Of a stretch of 64,000 nucleotides of DNA, positions 8,607 to 18,760 are shown one piece after another. The stretch is from assembly GCF_021650705.1 (NCBI RefSeq), contig NZ_CP087138.1, positions 2,914,001 through 2,978,000 on the forward strand. The letters are read 5' to 3'. Source of the stretch: Pseudomonas sp. KNUC1026 (lineage in GTDB: Bacteria > Pseudomonadota > Gammaproteobacteria > Pseudomonadales > Pseudomonadaceae). Position 1 is the first letter of the stretch. Each line of letters opens with the position of its first letter. The position numbers and the translations under genes are program-made. The notes below the pieces were generated by a model. That model did not search any database. It was not told the origin of the DNA and was given only the letters and a program-made list of their open reading frames with translations.

Positions 8607-9815
8607 TGCGGGCCTCGAGTGCGGCGAAGGGGTCTTCGAATTGCACCCAACCGTTGGGCGTCAGGGCCATCTCGGCGTCGGTGAGCAGGCAGCTGTCGAG
8701 CATCGCGGTGAGGCGCTCCTGATCCATGCCGGTGCCGATCAGCACCAGTTCCTGGCGTGCGTCGCCGGTGCCGTCGTGCCAGTTCTTGTGGATCGCAGCC
8801 AGGGTGCCTTCGTCTTCCGGCCAACGCTCCTTGGGCACTGCCGCCCACCAGTAACCTGCGCGGCCGTGGCGGGCCACGGCGCCGGCCTGCGACCAGTTCC
8901 AGGCGAACACCGGGGTGCTGGCCAGCCAGAAGTAACCCTTGGAGCGGATCACCCCGCTCCACTCACGCCCCACCAACTGGTGGAAGCGTTTAGGGTGAAA
9001 CGGCCGGCGCGCGTGGTAGACGAAGCTGCTGATGCCGTAGGCCTCGGTTTCGGGCACGTGCTCGCCGCGCAGCTCAGCCAGCCAGCCGGGGGCGCTGGCG
9101 GCCTGGTCGAAATCGAACAGGCCAGTGCCCAGCACCTGCTCCAGCGGCACCTGGCCGAATTGCGCTTCGACGATGCGCGCGCGCGGGTTGAGGCCGCGCA
9201 GGATGCCGAACAGTTGGTCACGCTGGGCGGCGTCGATCAGGTCGAGCTTGTTCAGCACGATCACGTCGCAGAACTCGACCTGCTCCACCAGCAGGTCGAC
9301 CACGGTGCGGGTGTCCTCTTCACCCATGGATTGGCCGCGCGCCTGGATGCTGTCGCGCGAAACGTAATCCTTGAGGAAGTTGAAGCCATCGACCACGGTC
9401 ACCAGGGTGTCGAGCCGAGCGTGGTCGGAGAGGCTGCTGCCGTCTTCGCCGGTGAAGGTGAAGGTTTCAGCCACCGGCAGCGGTTCGGAAATGCCGGTGG
9501 ACTCGATCACCAACTGATCGAAACGCCCGTCGCGGGCCAGGCGCTCTACCTCCAGCAGCAGGTCTTCACGCAAAGTGCAGCAGATGCAGCCGTTGCTCAT
9601 CTCCACCAGCTTTTCATCGGTGCGCGACAACTGCGCGCCGCCCTCGCGCACCAGCGCGGCATCGATGTTGACCTCGGACATGTCGTTGACGATCACCGCC
9701 ACCCGGCGGCCTTCGCGGTTGTTGAGGATGTGGTTGAGCAAGGTGGTCTTGCCGGCGCCGAGAAAGCCTGAGAGCACAGTCACAGGCAGGGCGCGAGCGG
9801 GGAAGCAGCGGTCAT
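8599..9815 (-). CDS. zigA: ZigA-type COG0523 GTPase (zinc metallochaperone), start codon out of frame
   Basis: A G3E-family P-loop GTPase thought to deliver zinc under starvation. The P-loop is [14 protein letters not shown], the metal motif CXCC is [10 protein letters not shown], switch segments include [10 protein letters not shown], and the base-specificity motif is NKLD (VLNKLDLID). A CobW C-terminal domain follows ([16 protein letters not shown]). The natural ATG is at 9813-9815 (preceded by GGAG) and reads MTAASPLAP. It then loses frame because a C-run at about 9789-9791 is one base short; adding one C gives [15 protein letters not shown]. As given, the open frame can only start at GTG 9783. 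It is co-transcribed with dksA2 (8-base overlap) and faces a Zur box. Confidence 0.9.
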
Positions 9816-9853
9816 GGGTACGGCTCCGGCAGGCGGTGAAACACGGTTGCGAG

Positions 9854-9868
9854 TGTTATAGTATAACA
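9854..9868. promoter_or_regulatory. Zur box (zinc uptake regulator operator)
   Basis: A 15-base odd-centred palindrome, TGTTATAGTATAACA, lies between zigA (minus) and the NTF2-like gene (plus). The core GTTATA-N-TATAAC matches the known gamma-proteobacterial Zur operator, which represses zinc-starvation genes when zinc is plentiful. It is placed to control both directions. Confidence 0.85.
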
Positions 9869-9896
9869 ATACACACGCTGACAAGGTGCCTTGCCG

Positions 9897-10310
9897 ATGC
9901 TCTCCTCTGCCCCGCCCTCCACCGAACAACACTGCCTGGCCGGCGCTCGCGAAGCGCTGCATGCCTGGGCGCATGCCGTCGCCAGCCGCGACGTCGATCA
10001 GGTGCTCGCGCTGTACGCGCCCGATGCGATCCTGGTGCCCACACTCTCCAACCAGGTGCGCGACTGCGACCCGAGCCGGCGTGGGTATTTCGAAACCTTC
10101 CTGGGATGCGAGGCGCTGCACTGCGAGGTGCTGACCTTCAACAAGCGTGTCAGCCGCAAACTGGGCACCGTGGTAGTGGGCGGGCTGTACCGCTTTCACA
10201 TCACCCGGGGCGGCGTCACGGAGGCGGTGCCGGCGCGCTTTCTGTTCACCTTCGAGTTCATCGACGGGCGCTGGCTGATCACTGGGCACCATTCATCGAC
10301 CGAGGTCTGA
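9897..10310 (+). CDS. NTF2-like / SnoaL-like small protein, divergent from zigA
   Basis: A 137-residue protein with the alpha+beta cone fold signature of DUF4440/CaMKII-association-like proteins: WAHAVASRDVDQVLALYAPDAILVPTLSN, RRGYFETFLG, and a C-terminal GRWLITGHHSS. The role is unknown; members are often isomerase-like or ligand-binding. ATG 9897 is preferred over an in-frame TTG at 9891, since the AAGG site at 9883 is ten bases from the ATG. Its leader begins 28 bases after the Zur box, so it may be part of the zinc-starvation response. Confidence 0.7.
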   Translation: MLSSAPPSTEQHCLAGAREALHAWAHAVASRDVDQVLALYAPDAILVPTLSNQVRDCDPSRRGYFETFLGCEALHCEVLTFNKRVSRKLGTVVVGGLYRFHITRGGVTEAVPARFLFTFEFIDGRWLITGHHSSTEV

Positions 10311-10437
10311 GCGGCGTTCTGCGGGGCGCTCTACGACGCGACAACCGGCACTAAAAGCGCCACGGTGTCTTTCGTACCGAGCCAACTATCGGCACAATGC
10401 GTGTCCTTTTTTGGCTGGCCGCGCCGGAGGCCTTGAA

Positions 10438-11535
10438 ATGCTCAAGACGCCCTATTACCTGATCGACAAACAGAAGCTGCTCAAGAACCTGGAGAAGATC
10501 GCCTACGTGCGCGAGCACTCCGGCGCCAAGGCGCTGCTGGCGCTCAAGTGCTTCGCGACCTGGTCGGTGTTCGACCTGATGCAGCAGTACATGGACGGCA
10601 CCACCTCCTCATCGCTGTACGAGCTCAAGCTCGGCCGCCAGAAGTTCGAAGGCGAAACCCATGCCTACAGCGTGGCCTGGGCCGATGACGAAATCGGCGA
10701 GATGCTGGAGAACTGCGACAAGATCATCTTCAACTCCATCGGCCAGCTGCAGCGCTTCGCCGATGCCAGCGAAGGCAAGGTACGCGGCCTGCGCGTGAAC
10801 CCGCAGGTGAGCTCCTCGGACTACCTGCTGGCCGACCCGGCGCGCCCATTCAGCCGCCTGGGCGAATGGGACCCGGTCAAGATCGAGGCAGTGATCGGCC
10901 AGATCTCCGGTTTCATGTTCCACAACAACTGCGAGAACGGCGACTTCGGCCTGTTCGACAAGATGCTGGGCACTATCGAGGAGCGCTTCGGCCACCTGCT
11001 GCATCAGGTGAACTGGGTGAGCCTGGGCGGCGGCATCCACTTCACCGGCGAAGGTTATGCGCTCGATCAGTTCTGCACGCGCCTCAAGGCCTTCTCGGAA
11101 AAGTACGGCGTGCAGGTGTACCTGGAGCCGGGCGAAGCGGCCATCACCCAGAGCGCGTCACTGGAAGTGACCGTGCTCGACACCCTCTACAACGGCAAGC
11201 ACCTGGCGGTGGTCGACAGCTCGATCGAGGCGCACATGCTCGACCTGCTGATCTACCGCCTCGACGCCAAGATGGCGCCCAACGACGGCGAACATACCTA
11301 CATGGTGTGCGGCAAATCGTGCCTGGCCGGGGACATCTTCGGCGAATACCGATTCGATCGCCCGCTGGCGATCGGTGACCGGCTCTCGTTCGTGGACGCC
11401 GCCGGCTACACCATGGTCAAGAAGAACTGGTTCAACGGTCTGAAAATGCCGTCCATCGTTGTGAAACAACTCGATGGCAGTATCGACCTGGTTCGCGAAT
11501 TCGGTTTCGACGATTACCTGAGCAGTTTGTCCTAA
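10438..11535 (+). CDS. nspC: Carboxynorspermidine decarboxylase (NspC)
   Basis: A 365-residue PLP-dependent fold-III decarboxylase that converts carboxy(nor)spermidine to (nor)spermidine in the aspartate-semialdehyde polyamine route. Visible elements are the N-terminal PYYLIDKQKLLKNL, the PLP lysine region ALLALKCFATWSVF, FHNNCENGDFGLFDKML, the glycine-rich SLGGGIHFTGEGY, LEPGEAA, and the active-site cysteine region VCGKSCLAGDIFGEY. The ATG at 10438 has CGGAGG eight bases upstream. The partner dehydrogenase follows 120 bases downstream behind a hairpin. Full length for the family. Confidence 0.93.
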   Translation: MLKTPYYLIDKQKLLKNLEKIAYVREHSGAKALLALKCFATWSVFDLMQQYMDGTTSSSLYELKLGRQKFEGETHAYSVAWADDEIGEMLENCDKIIFNSIGQLQRFADASEGKVRGLRVNPQVSSSDYLLADPARPFSRLGEWDPVKIEAVIGQISGFMFHNNCENGDFGLFDKMLGTIEERFGHLLHQVNWVSLGGGIHFTGEGYALDQFCTRLKAFSEKYGVQVYLEPGEAAITQSASLEVTVLDTLYNGKHLAVVDSSIEAHMLDLLIYRLDAKMAPNDGEHTYMVCGKSCLAGDIFGEYRFDRPLAIGDRLSFVDAAGYTMVKKNWFNGLKMPSIVVKQLDGSIDLVREFGFDDYLSSLS

Positions 11536-11549
11536 GTCGGGTGGCCAGG

Positions 11550-11573
11550 CGATGAGGGCCGGGGCCCTCATCG
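11550..11573 (+). terminator. Hairpin terminator after nspC
   Basis: CGATGAGGGCC (11550-11560) and its exact complement (11563-11573) form an 11-bp stem closed by a tiny loop and followed by TTT. It lies between nspC and its partner dehydrogenase, so it could end or attenuate transcription between them. Confidence 0.6.
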
Positions 11574-11657
11574 TTTCGCCCGGCGAGCCGGCCGCCCACA
11601 GGTACAGCATTTCCAAACCCAGAGCCCATGGGCTTCATGCAAGGAGACACAAAGAAA

Positions 11658-12900
11658 TTGAAGAAGAACGTTCTTATCATTGGTGCAGGAGGTGTCGCCA
11701 AGGTGGTGGCCCACAAGTGCGCGCAGCACAACGACGAACTCGGTCGTATCGCTATCGCGTCACGGAACATCTCCAAATGCCAGGCCATCATCGACAGCGT
11801 CAAGGCCAAGGGTAGCCTCGAGCAACCCGCCGACATCCAGGCCTTCGCACTGAACGCACTCGACATCGAAGCGACCAAGGCGCTGATCCGCGAAACCGAA
11901 TCGCAGATCGTGATCAACGTCGGCTCCGCCTTCCTGAACATGTCGGTGCTGCGTGCCTGTATCGATACCGGCGTTGCCTACCTGGACACCGCCATTCACG
12001 AAGAGCCGGGCAAGATCTGCGAAACGCCGCCCTGGTACGGCAACTACGAGTGGAAACACCTCGAGGAATGCCAGCAGAAGAACGTCACCGCCATCCTCGG
12101 CGTGGGTTTCGACCCAGGCGTTGTCAATGCGTACGCCGCATTGGCTCAACAACAGTATTTCGACCGCATCGACTCGATCGACATTCTCGACGTCAATGCC
12201 GGTTCACACGGCAAGTACTTCGCCACCAACTTCGACCCGGAAATCAACTTCCGTGAATTCACCGGGCAAGTGTGGAGCTGGCAGAACAGCCAGTGGGCGA
12301 GCAACAGCATGTTCGAGGTCAAGCGCACCGACGACCTGCCGGTGGTAGGCGAGCAAAGCCTGTACCTGACCGGCCATGACGAAGTGCACTCGATCTCCAA
12401 GAACCTGAACGTGCCCAACGTGCGTTTCTGGATGAGCTTCGGCGAGCACTACATCAACGTGTTCACCGTGCTCAGGAACCTGGGCCTGCTCTCCGAGCAG
12501 CCGGTGAAAACCGCCGAAGGCGTGGAAGTGGTCCCGCTGAAAGTGGTCAGAGGCCGTGCTGCCCGACCCCGCCTCGCTGGCACCGGGCTACACCGGTAAA
12601 ACCTGCATCGGTGACCTGGTCAAGGGCAGCAAGGATGGCCAGCCACGTGAGTTGTTCATCTACAACGTGGCCGACCACGAAGAGGCCTACGCCGAGACCG
12701 ATAGCCAGGGCATTTCCTACACCGCTGGCGTGCCGCCAGTGGCCGCAGCGCTGCTGGTAGCGCGTGGCGTGTGGGATGTGCAGCGCATGGCCAACGTCGA
12801 GGAACTGCCTGCCGAGCCGTTCCTGGAGGCACTGGACGCGATGGGCCTGCCGACCCGCATCAAGGACGAGCACGGCGACCGCGCCTGGAACGCCCTGTAG
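11658..12900 (+). pseudogene. Carboxynorspermidine dehydrogenase (saccharopine dehydrogenase family), frameshifted
   Basis: An enzyme that condenses a diamine with aspartate semialdehyde and reduces the imine, supplying the substrate of NspC. The N-terminal Rossmann motif is VLIIGAGGVAKVVAHK. Further family segments are INVGSAFLNMSVLRACID, YEWKHLEECQQ, GVGFDPGVVNAYAA, DVNAGSHGKYFATNFDPE and, after the break, LAPGYTGKTCIGDLVKG and SYTAGVPPVAAALLVARG. The frame changes at about 12549-12554, where one extra base lies between KVV and VLPDPASLAPG. Removing it gives one protein of about 413 residues. Start is TTG 11658 (MKKNVLIIGAGG) after AAGGAGA. The protein is otherwise complete, so a sequencing error is likely. 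Confidence 0.85.
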
Positions 12901-12906
12901 CTGAAC

Positions 12907-12940
12907 GCGCCGAGCTGCACACCGATGTGCGGCTCGGCGC
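12907..12940. terminator. Bidirectional hairpin terminator
   Basis: Arms 12907-12915 and 12932-12940 (GCGCCGAGC and its complement), extended by GCAC/GTGC, make a strong hairpin between the polyamine dehydrogenase and the convergent binding-protein gene. The left arm follows the dehydrogenase stop directly. There is no long T-tract. Confidence 0.65.
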
Positions 12941-13701
12941 TAGTCCTTCAGCCACTTGTCCAGAATCGCCTGTACCGTGCCATCGGCCCGCAAGCGGCCA
13001 AGCGCTGCGCGAAAGCGTTCGACCGTTTCGGCTGAGGTACCTCGGCTGAACGCCAGGCTCAGCCCTTCATCGCGCGACAGCTCCGGCAGCGCCAGGCTCT
13101 TGACCAGTACCTTGTCCGGGTCGTCGCCGTTCTGGCGCACCAGATAAACCGCATTCAGCTCGTTCGAAATCCACAACTCCACGTGCTCTACCTTGAGTTT
13201 GCGGTAGTTGTATTCGTACTTGCTGGTCGCCTGCAGTTCGGTACCGGGCTTGAAGCCTTTGCTTATGAGGTATTGCTCGCCCACGTCCTCGTGGACGGTG
13301 GCGATCTGGTGACCGTGCGCATCGGCCAGGCTCTTCAACGCCAACGGCCGGTCGGCGAGGCTGTAAAGGTACCAGCGCGTCGGTGCGATGGGACCAACCC
13401 ATTGGAACAGCGGCTCGCGCTCCGGCGTGCGGGCGATCGAATAGATCAGCACATTGGGCACGTTCAGCGCCACGTCATAGGCACGAGCCCACGGCAGCAC
13501 CTCGATCTGGGCACTGGCGCCGGCTTCGCGCATCACCGCCTGCACGATTTCGGTGGAGAGCCCCGTCACCCGCCCGTCGCGGCTCATGTTGTAAGGCGGC
13601 AATTCTTCGGTGACCACTCTCAACGGGGGAGCGGCCAGGCACGGCCACGCAGCTGCCGCCAGTGCCAGCCACCCCCACAGCCCAAAGCGAGCGATTCGCA
13701 T
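12940..13701 (-). CDS. Orphan periplasmic substrate-binding protein (SBP family 3)
   Basis: A protein of about 253 residues with a signal peptide (MRIARFGLWGWLALAAAAWPCLA) and an SBP_bac_3 fold: LRVVTEELPPYNMSRDGRVTGLSTEIVQAVMREA near the N-terminus and SIARTPEREPLFQWVGPIAP in the middle. Proteins with LPPYN and RTPERE motifs are common stand-alone binding proteins in Pseudomonas, with no adjacent permease or ATPase; that is the case here. The ligand is unknown. Start 13701 is chosen because it opens a clean signal peptide; a longer in-frame start exists at 13737. Confidence 0.78.
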   Translation of the reverse strand: MRIARFGLWGWLALAAAAWPCLAAPPLRVVTEELPPYNMSRDGRVTGLSTEIVQAVMREAGASAQIEVLPWARAYDVALNVPNVLIYSIARTPEREPLFQWVGPIAPTRWYLYSLADRPLALKSLADAHGHQIATVHEDVGEQYLISKGFKPGTELQATSKYEYNYRKLKVEHVELWISNELNAVYLVRQNGDDPDKVLVKSLALPELSRDEGLSLAFSRGTSAETVERFRAALGRLRADGTVQAILDKWLKD

Positions 13702-13807
13702 GGCGCCTACCACTCTGCGCAATGAAATGTTTCCCAAGTGTAGGCGGGCATGGCGGCGGCGTCAGGCCGATGACGTGGGCAGCGATATCGGGGTGGCCGC
13801 CCTCAGC

Positions 13808-15966
13808 TCACCGCCAGGCATAGGACACCCCCACGAACACCCCGCGCCCCTCACCCGGGAACGAACGGGCCACATCAGCACCCTTGTCGTCATACCCGGG
13901 GCTGACCGTGGCGGCGTAGCGTTCGTTGCTCAGGTTGCGCAGGTCGACCCAACCGCTCCACGCCTGCTGTGGCGACGCATAGCCAAGGCGGGCGCCGTAG
14001 AGTGCATAGGCGCGGGTGTACCAGGAGTTGGCGTAGTCGACCGCGCGGCGCCCGGCGCGTTCGGTGTTGACGGCGGCGTACCAGCCTTCGGGCAGGCTGT
14101 AGCGCAGCTCCGCCTGGTAATACTGGCGCGGGATGCCGGGCAAGGCGTTGCTGCCGAAGCGGCTGTCGTTGCGGTAATGGAAGTCGCTGTAGGTAAAGGC
14201 TTGGGTGAATGCAAGCTTGCCGGCTGAGCCGCCATCCCACAACGGTGTCTGAAGACCCAGCTCCACGCCCTGATGCACGGTGGGGCTGGCGTTGACCTCG
14301 GCCACCACTTGCGAAGTGGTCGAGGTAGCGGCCTGGGTTTCGACGGTGAGCAACTCATGGCGCACTTCGGAGCGGTAGACCGCCGCGCTCCACTGGCCCA
14401 GCAGGCTGTCGCCGCGCCCGCCCACCTCGAAGGTGACGGCGCTCTGGTTCTGCAGCTCGATGCCCTGGCGGGCCAGCCCACGGGCCGGGCCGCTGGTGAA
14501 GTACTGGTTCAGAGCTCCACAGCAGCGACCAGGCATGCGGTGGCTCCACAGAGCGGCTGAGGTTGCCATACAGCTCAAGGCTCGGGTTCAGTTGCCAGCG
14601 CAGGCCCAGGCGTGCGGCGTAGTCCCAGGCATGCTGGCTGACCGTGCCACCGCCTTGCGGGTAGGTCACGTCGGACTGGCGGCGGGTATAGATCGCCGCG
14701 ATGCCGCTGGTGAGCCACAGGTCGTCGGCCAGCTGCAGCTCATTGCCCAAATGCAGCACGCTGTCGGAACCCAGGTAACTGTAGTGGCGGGTGGTGGTGC
14801 CAGGCGCGTAGCCCGCGGTGTTGCCAGCCGGGGTGCGGACGTACTCGGAGGCGCCGCTGTTGGGCATCGCCTGGGTGGTGCGCAGGCCCAGGGTGGTCTG
14901 GCTGGCGTGGCCGGCGAATTGGTCGTCGCGCACGTAGTTGAGCACTGCGCTGACGTCCGTATAGGCCACCTTGATACGGTTGGTGCCCTCGCGCAGGTCC
15001 ATGGGGTAATCGTGATAGGCAAGGCCCGCTTCCAGGCGCTGGTTGTCGGCGAAACGCCAGGTGGTCTTGTTGGCAAGCCAGGTGCTGCCCGGCTCGATGC
15101 GCTTGGCGTCGCGTGCCAGATACCCGGCGTTGGCGGCATGCGGGTTGTGTTCGAGCTGGGCGCGGGTCAGGTTGCCGGGCATGTCGTTGCCGGTTTCGCG
15201 GTAGCGAAAGTAGAAGCGGGTTTCAAGCTCTGGGCTGAAGCGGTAGCCGACGTTGGCGGCCACGCCCTGCCCGCTGCCGCCGCTGTGATCGCGCTCACCA
15301 TCGCTGGCCGAGTCGGTGAGGCTGATGAAGTAGTCGGCATCGCCCAGCAACTGGCCGGAGCTGATCTCGCGCTTGGCGTAGCCGTGGCTGCCGGCCTCGT
15401 AATGCACGCCCAGCAGCGGCGCATCCTGGCCGGTGCGGCTGATGTAGTTCACCGCACCGCCCAGCGCCAGCGCACCGCGGTCGAAGCCGTTGGCGCCGCG
15501 CAGCACTTCGACGCCACTCGCCCACAGCGGCTCTTTCAGCTCGTAGGGCGTGCCGCCGGGGCCGGTCAGCGGCAGGCCATCGAAGGTTTCGGTACAACCC
15601 AGAGGCGTGGGCACCGGGGCTTCGGTTCAGGCCCGAGCCACGGATCGACAGCTTGATGCCTTCATTGTTGGTGGCCTGGGCATACACCCCCGGTTGCAAG
15701 CGGAACACATCGGCATTGGTGCTCACGCGGCCTTCGCCTGCCTGTTGCAGGTCGACGTAGTTGCTCGCCCCCGGCAGGCGATGCAGCGCCTCGCGAATGC
15801 GCTCGGCCTGTTCCTCGTTCGGCGCCAGCCCTGCCCCGGTCACCTCGACGCTGCCCAGTTCAATGGCGCCGTCATCGGCAAGTGCGGCGCCACTGCAAAC
15901 CAGTGCGGCGCCATAACCCAGGCAGGAAAGCGCCCGGCGGGCGAACGGAGGAGCGAGCGAGAACAT
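13808..15966 (-). pseudogene. TonB-dependent outer-membrane receptor next to gcd, two frameshifts
   Basis: Three frame pieces together form one TonB-dependent receptor of about 715 residues. Piece 1 has the signal peptide (ending ALA), then a plug domain with LPGASNYVDLQQAGEGR and IKLSIRGSGLNRSPGAHASG. Piece 2 has TFDGLPLTGPGGTPYELKE, VEVLRGANGFDRGALALGGAVNYI and much of the barrel. Piece 3 ends in GRGVFVGVSYAWR, a normal C-terminal beta strand with an aromatic next to the last residue. The breaks are at about 15591 (one extra C on the coding strand) and about 14510-14515 (one extra base). It is encoded directly downstream of gcd in the same direction. The ligand is unknown; PQQ or an iron chelate are both possible. 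Confidence 0.8.
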
Positions 15967-16150
15967 GCGGGAACATCCTGAAGTGGTGCTGCGAAACGGG
16001 CGCGCGGGGCTGCCGTGGTCACACAGGGAACGAAGATCGAAGGCGGGGATTCAGGCCATTGGCTGGCGGGGGTTGGAAGCCTGGCGTGCGCATAGAGTCA
16101 CGCCAGGCGAGCGCGCCCGGGTTGATCCGGGCGGCTTGGAGCGGTGCAGC

Positions 16151-18568
16151 TTACTGGCTGGCGGGCAGTGCGTAGGCGATCACGTAGTCGCCACGGTCAG
16201 GCGACTGGCGCCCACCGCCTGCGGTGATGACGATGTACTGCTTGCCGGTTTTCGGCGACACGTACGTCATCGGGCCACCCTGGCTGCCGACCGGCAAGCG
16301 CTGTTTCCAGATTTCGTCGCCGTTGGCGGTGTTGTAGGCGCGCAGGTAGTAGTCCTGGGTGCCGGCGATGAACACCAGGCCACCTTGGGTCGACAGCGTA
16401 CCGCCCAGGGTCGGCATGCCGATCGGCATGGGCATGTGCATCTTGATACCCATCGGCCCCTGGTCTTCGACGGTGCCCACCGGCACTTGCCAGGCGATGC
16501 TGCGGGTGTGCAGGTCGATGGCCGACAGCGTGCCGAACGGCGGTGCCTGGCACGGAATGCCGGCGATGGACAGGAAGCGGTTCTTGTTCACCGCGTACGG
16601 CGTGCCCTTGAGCGGGACAGCGCCCATGCCGGTGTTGATCGACTCACCACCGGAGGCGGCCTTGGCGTCTTTCTGCTGCGGGACCATCTTGATCCACAGG
16701 CCCAGGCGCATGTCGTTGGCGAACAGGTAGCCGTGCACCGGATCGAACGACAGGCCACCCCAGTTCATGCCACCGAGCGAACCCGGGAAGCTCAACGAGG
16801 TGTCGGTGCCAGGTGCGGTGTACAGGCCTTCGTAACGCATTTGCTTGAAGGCGATGCGGCACAGCATCTGGTCGAAGGGCGTGGCGCCCCACATGTCCGA
16901 CTCGGTCAGGGTCTGGTTGCCCAATTGCGGCATGCCCACCGAACGCGGCTGGGTCAGGGAATAGGGTTCGCCCTGGATATTGGCGGCCTTGACCGGCACT
17001 TCATCGACCTGGGTCAGCGGTTTGCCGGTCTTACGGTCGAGCACATAGATCTGCCCGGCCTTGGTGCCGATGATCACCGCCGGCACGTTCTGGCCGTTGA
17101 CCGGGAAGTCCACCAGGCTCGGCTGCATCGGCAGGTCGAAGTCCCAGAGGTCGTTGTGCACGGTCTGGTACACCCACTTTTCTTCACCGGTGCTGGCGTT
17201 CAGGGCCAGCACCGAGGCGCCGTACTTGTGGTTCAGCGCGGTGCGCTCGACGCCGTAGATGTCGGTGGACGAGCTGCCCATGGGCAGGAATACGGTGTTC
17301 ATCGCCGCGTCGTAGGACATCGGCGCCCAGCTGTTGGGGGTGCTGCGCACGTAGGTCTGGCCGTCTGCCGGGGCTTTCCTGTCCTCGGGGTTGCCCGGGT
17401 CGAAGGCCCAGCGCATCGCACCGGAGATGACGTCGAAGCCGCGGATCACACCGCCTGGCATGTCGGTCTGCACGTTGTCGGCGACGCGCCCGCCCACCAC
17501 CACGGTGGTGCCGGCCATCAGCGGTGCCGAGGACAGCTGATAGTAGGAATCCGGCACGTTGCCCAGGCCAGCCTTGAGGTCGACGATGCCGTTGTTGCCG
17601 AAGCCCTGGCAGAACTCACCGGTGTCGGCGTCTACCGCGATCAGGCGGGCGTCGATGGTGTTGGTCAGCAGGCGGCGCTGGCAGTTGGCCCCGGCCGGGA
17701 CGCTGACCGGAATCACCGGGCTGTTGCCGGCTTCGGAGGTGCTGGCGGCCGGCTGAGTGGCGTCGAAATACGCAAGGCCACGGCAGCGTTGCCACACCTT
17801 GGACTGGGCGTTGATTTCGTTCTTCCACAGCTGCTCGCCGGTGTCGGCATCCAGTGCGATCACGTTGTTGTGCGGGGTGCAGATGAACACCTTGTCGCCG
17901 ACCTGCAGCGGGGTGAGCTGGTCTTCGGCACCGTTGCCGTCGCTGATGGCCACGTCGCCGGTGTGGTAGGTCCAGGCGGTGACCAGCTTGCCGACGTTGC
18001 TGCGGTTGATCTGGTCGAGCGCGGCGAAGCGGCTGCCGCCCTCGTCGTTGCCGTAATGGGCCCAGTCTTTCTGCGCTTTGGCAGGGTCGACCTGGGTGAG
18101 GCCAGGGCCGGTACCGGTGACTGGCGCATGCGGCTTGAACATGCCCCATGCACCACCGGCCAGCACCACCGCCAGCAGCGCTGCCAGGCCGTAACCACCG
18201 GCGCCTGCGGCCAGGCCGTTGCGCTGGCGCAGGCTGGGGTAAGCCAGCGCCACCACCAGGCTGAGCACGCCCGGGGCGAACAGGCGCGACACCTGCGGCC
18301 AGAAATTCAGGCCCGCATCGGCCAGCGCCCAGATCACCGACAGCACCATGACCACGGCGAACAGCCAGGCGCCGAACAGGCGCTGGCGGAACAGCGAAAG
18401 CGCCGCCACCAGCATGCCTACGCCGGCGAGAACGAAATACCAGCTGCCACCGAAGGTGACCAGATAGCCACCCAGGGCGGTGTAGAGCAAGCCGAACACC
18501 AGCACACCGAGCGCCGCCAGCCAGATCGGCCAACGGCGGCCGGTGGCCTGCGTACGAGAGTCAGTCAT
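16151..18568 (-). CDS. gcd: Membrane-bound PQQ-dependent glucose dehydrogenase
   Basis: An 805-residue quinoprotein that oxidises D-glucose to gluconolactone in the periplasm and passes electrons to ubiquinone. Five N-terminal membrane segments (residues about 10-145) precede the PQQ eight-bladed propeller. Visible family motifs are DWAHYGNDEGGSRFAALDQI, TAWTYHTGD, PLQVGDKVFICTPHNNVIALDADTG, WAFDPGNPEDRK, TPNSWAPMSYD, GSLGGMNWGGLSFDPVHGYLFAND, GMPTLGGTLSTQGGLVFIAGTQDYYLRAY and a final GGGRQSPDRGDYVIAY. Length is normal. The 192-bp region upstream contains its promoter but no obvious operator. The neighbouring TonB receptor gene is a typical companion in P. putida. Confidence 0.95.
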   Translation of the reverse strand: MTDSRTQATGRRWPIWLAALGVLVFGLLYTALGGYLVTFGGSWYFVLAGVGMLVAALSLFRQRLFGAWLFAVVMVLSVIWALADAGLNFWPQVSRLFAPGVLSLVVALAYPSLRQRNGLAAGAGGYGLAALLAVVLAGGAWGMFKPHAPVTGTGPGLTQVDPAKAQKDWAHYGNDEGGSRFAALDQINRSNVGKLVTAWTYHTGDVAISDGNGAEDQLTPLQVGDKVFICTPHNNVIALDADTGEQLWKNEINAQSKVWQRCRGLAYFDATQPAASTSEAGNSPVIPVSVPAGANCQRRLLTNTIDARLIAVDADTGEFCQGFGNNGIVDLKAGLGNVPDSYYQLSSAPLMAGTTVVVGGRVADNVQTDMPGGVIRGFDVISGAMRWAFDPGNPEDRKAPADGQTYVRSTPNSWAPMSYDAAMNTVFLPMGSSSTDIYGVERTALNHKYGASVLALNASTGEEKWVYQTVHNDLWDFDLPMQPSLVDFPVNGQNVPAVIIGTKAGQIYVLDRKTGKPLTQVDEVPVKAANIQGEPYSLTQPRSVGMPQLGNQTLTESDMWGATPFDQMLCRIAFKQMRYEGLYTAPGTDTSLSFPGSLGGMNWGGLSFDPVHGYLFANDMRLGLWIKMVPQQKDAKAASGGESINTGMGAVPLKGTPYAVNKNRFLSIAGIPCQAPPFGTLSAIDLHTRSIAWQVPVGTVEDQGPMGIKMHMPMPIGMPTLGGTLSTQGGLVFIAGTQDYYLRAYNTANGDEIWKQRLPVGSQGGPMTYVSPKTGKQYIVITAGGGRQSPDRGDYVIAYALPASQ

Positions 18569-18760
18569 GTTGCATCGATCCTGCGAGGGGAAAATTCGGG
18601 ATGTAGCGTGCCCCTGCGGCGGCTACCACAAGGGCACGCTTAAAATGTAACAATTAGTTAGTTCTGAAAGAATACCGAAAAATCCGCAGGGGTGCGACAA
18701 CTCGCCTCGTGCCGATAGCGGAATTCACCGTTACTGCCCGGGTAACAATAGCGTTCACGC

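Noticed and set aside
18721..18760. GTTAC...GTAAC hairpin after the EmrB-like gene as a terminator.
   Set aside because: Only five paired bases and no T-tract; too weak to call.
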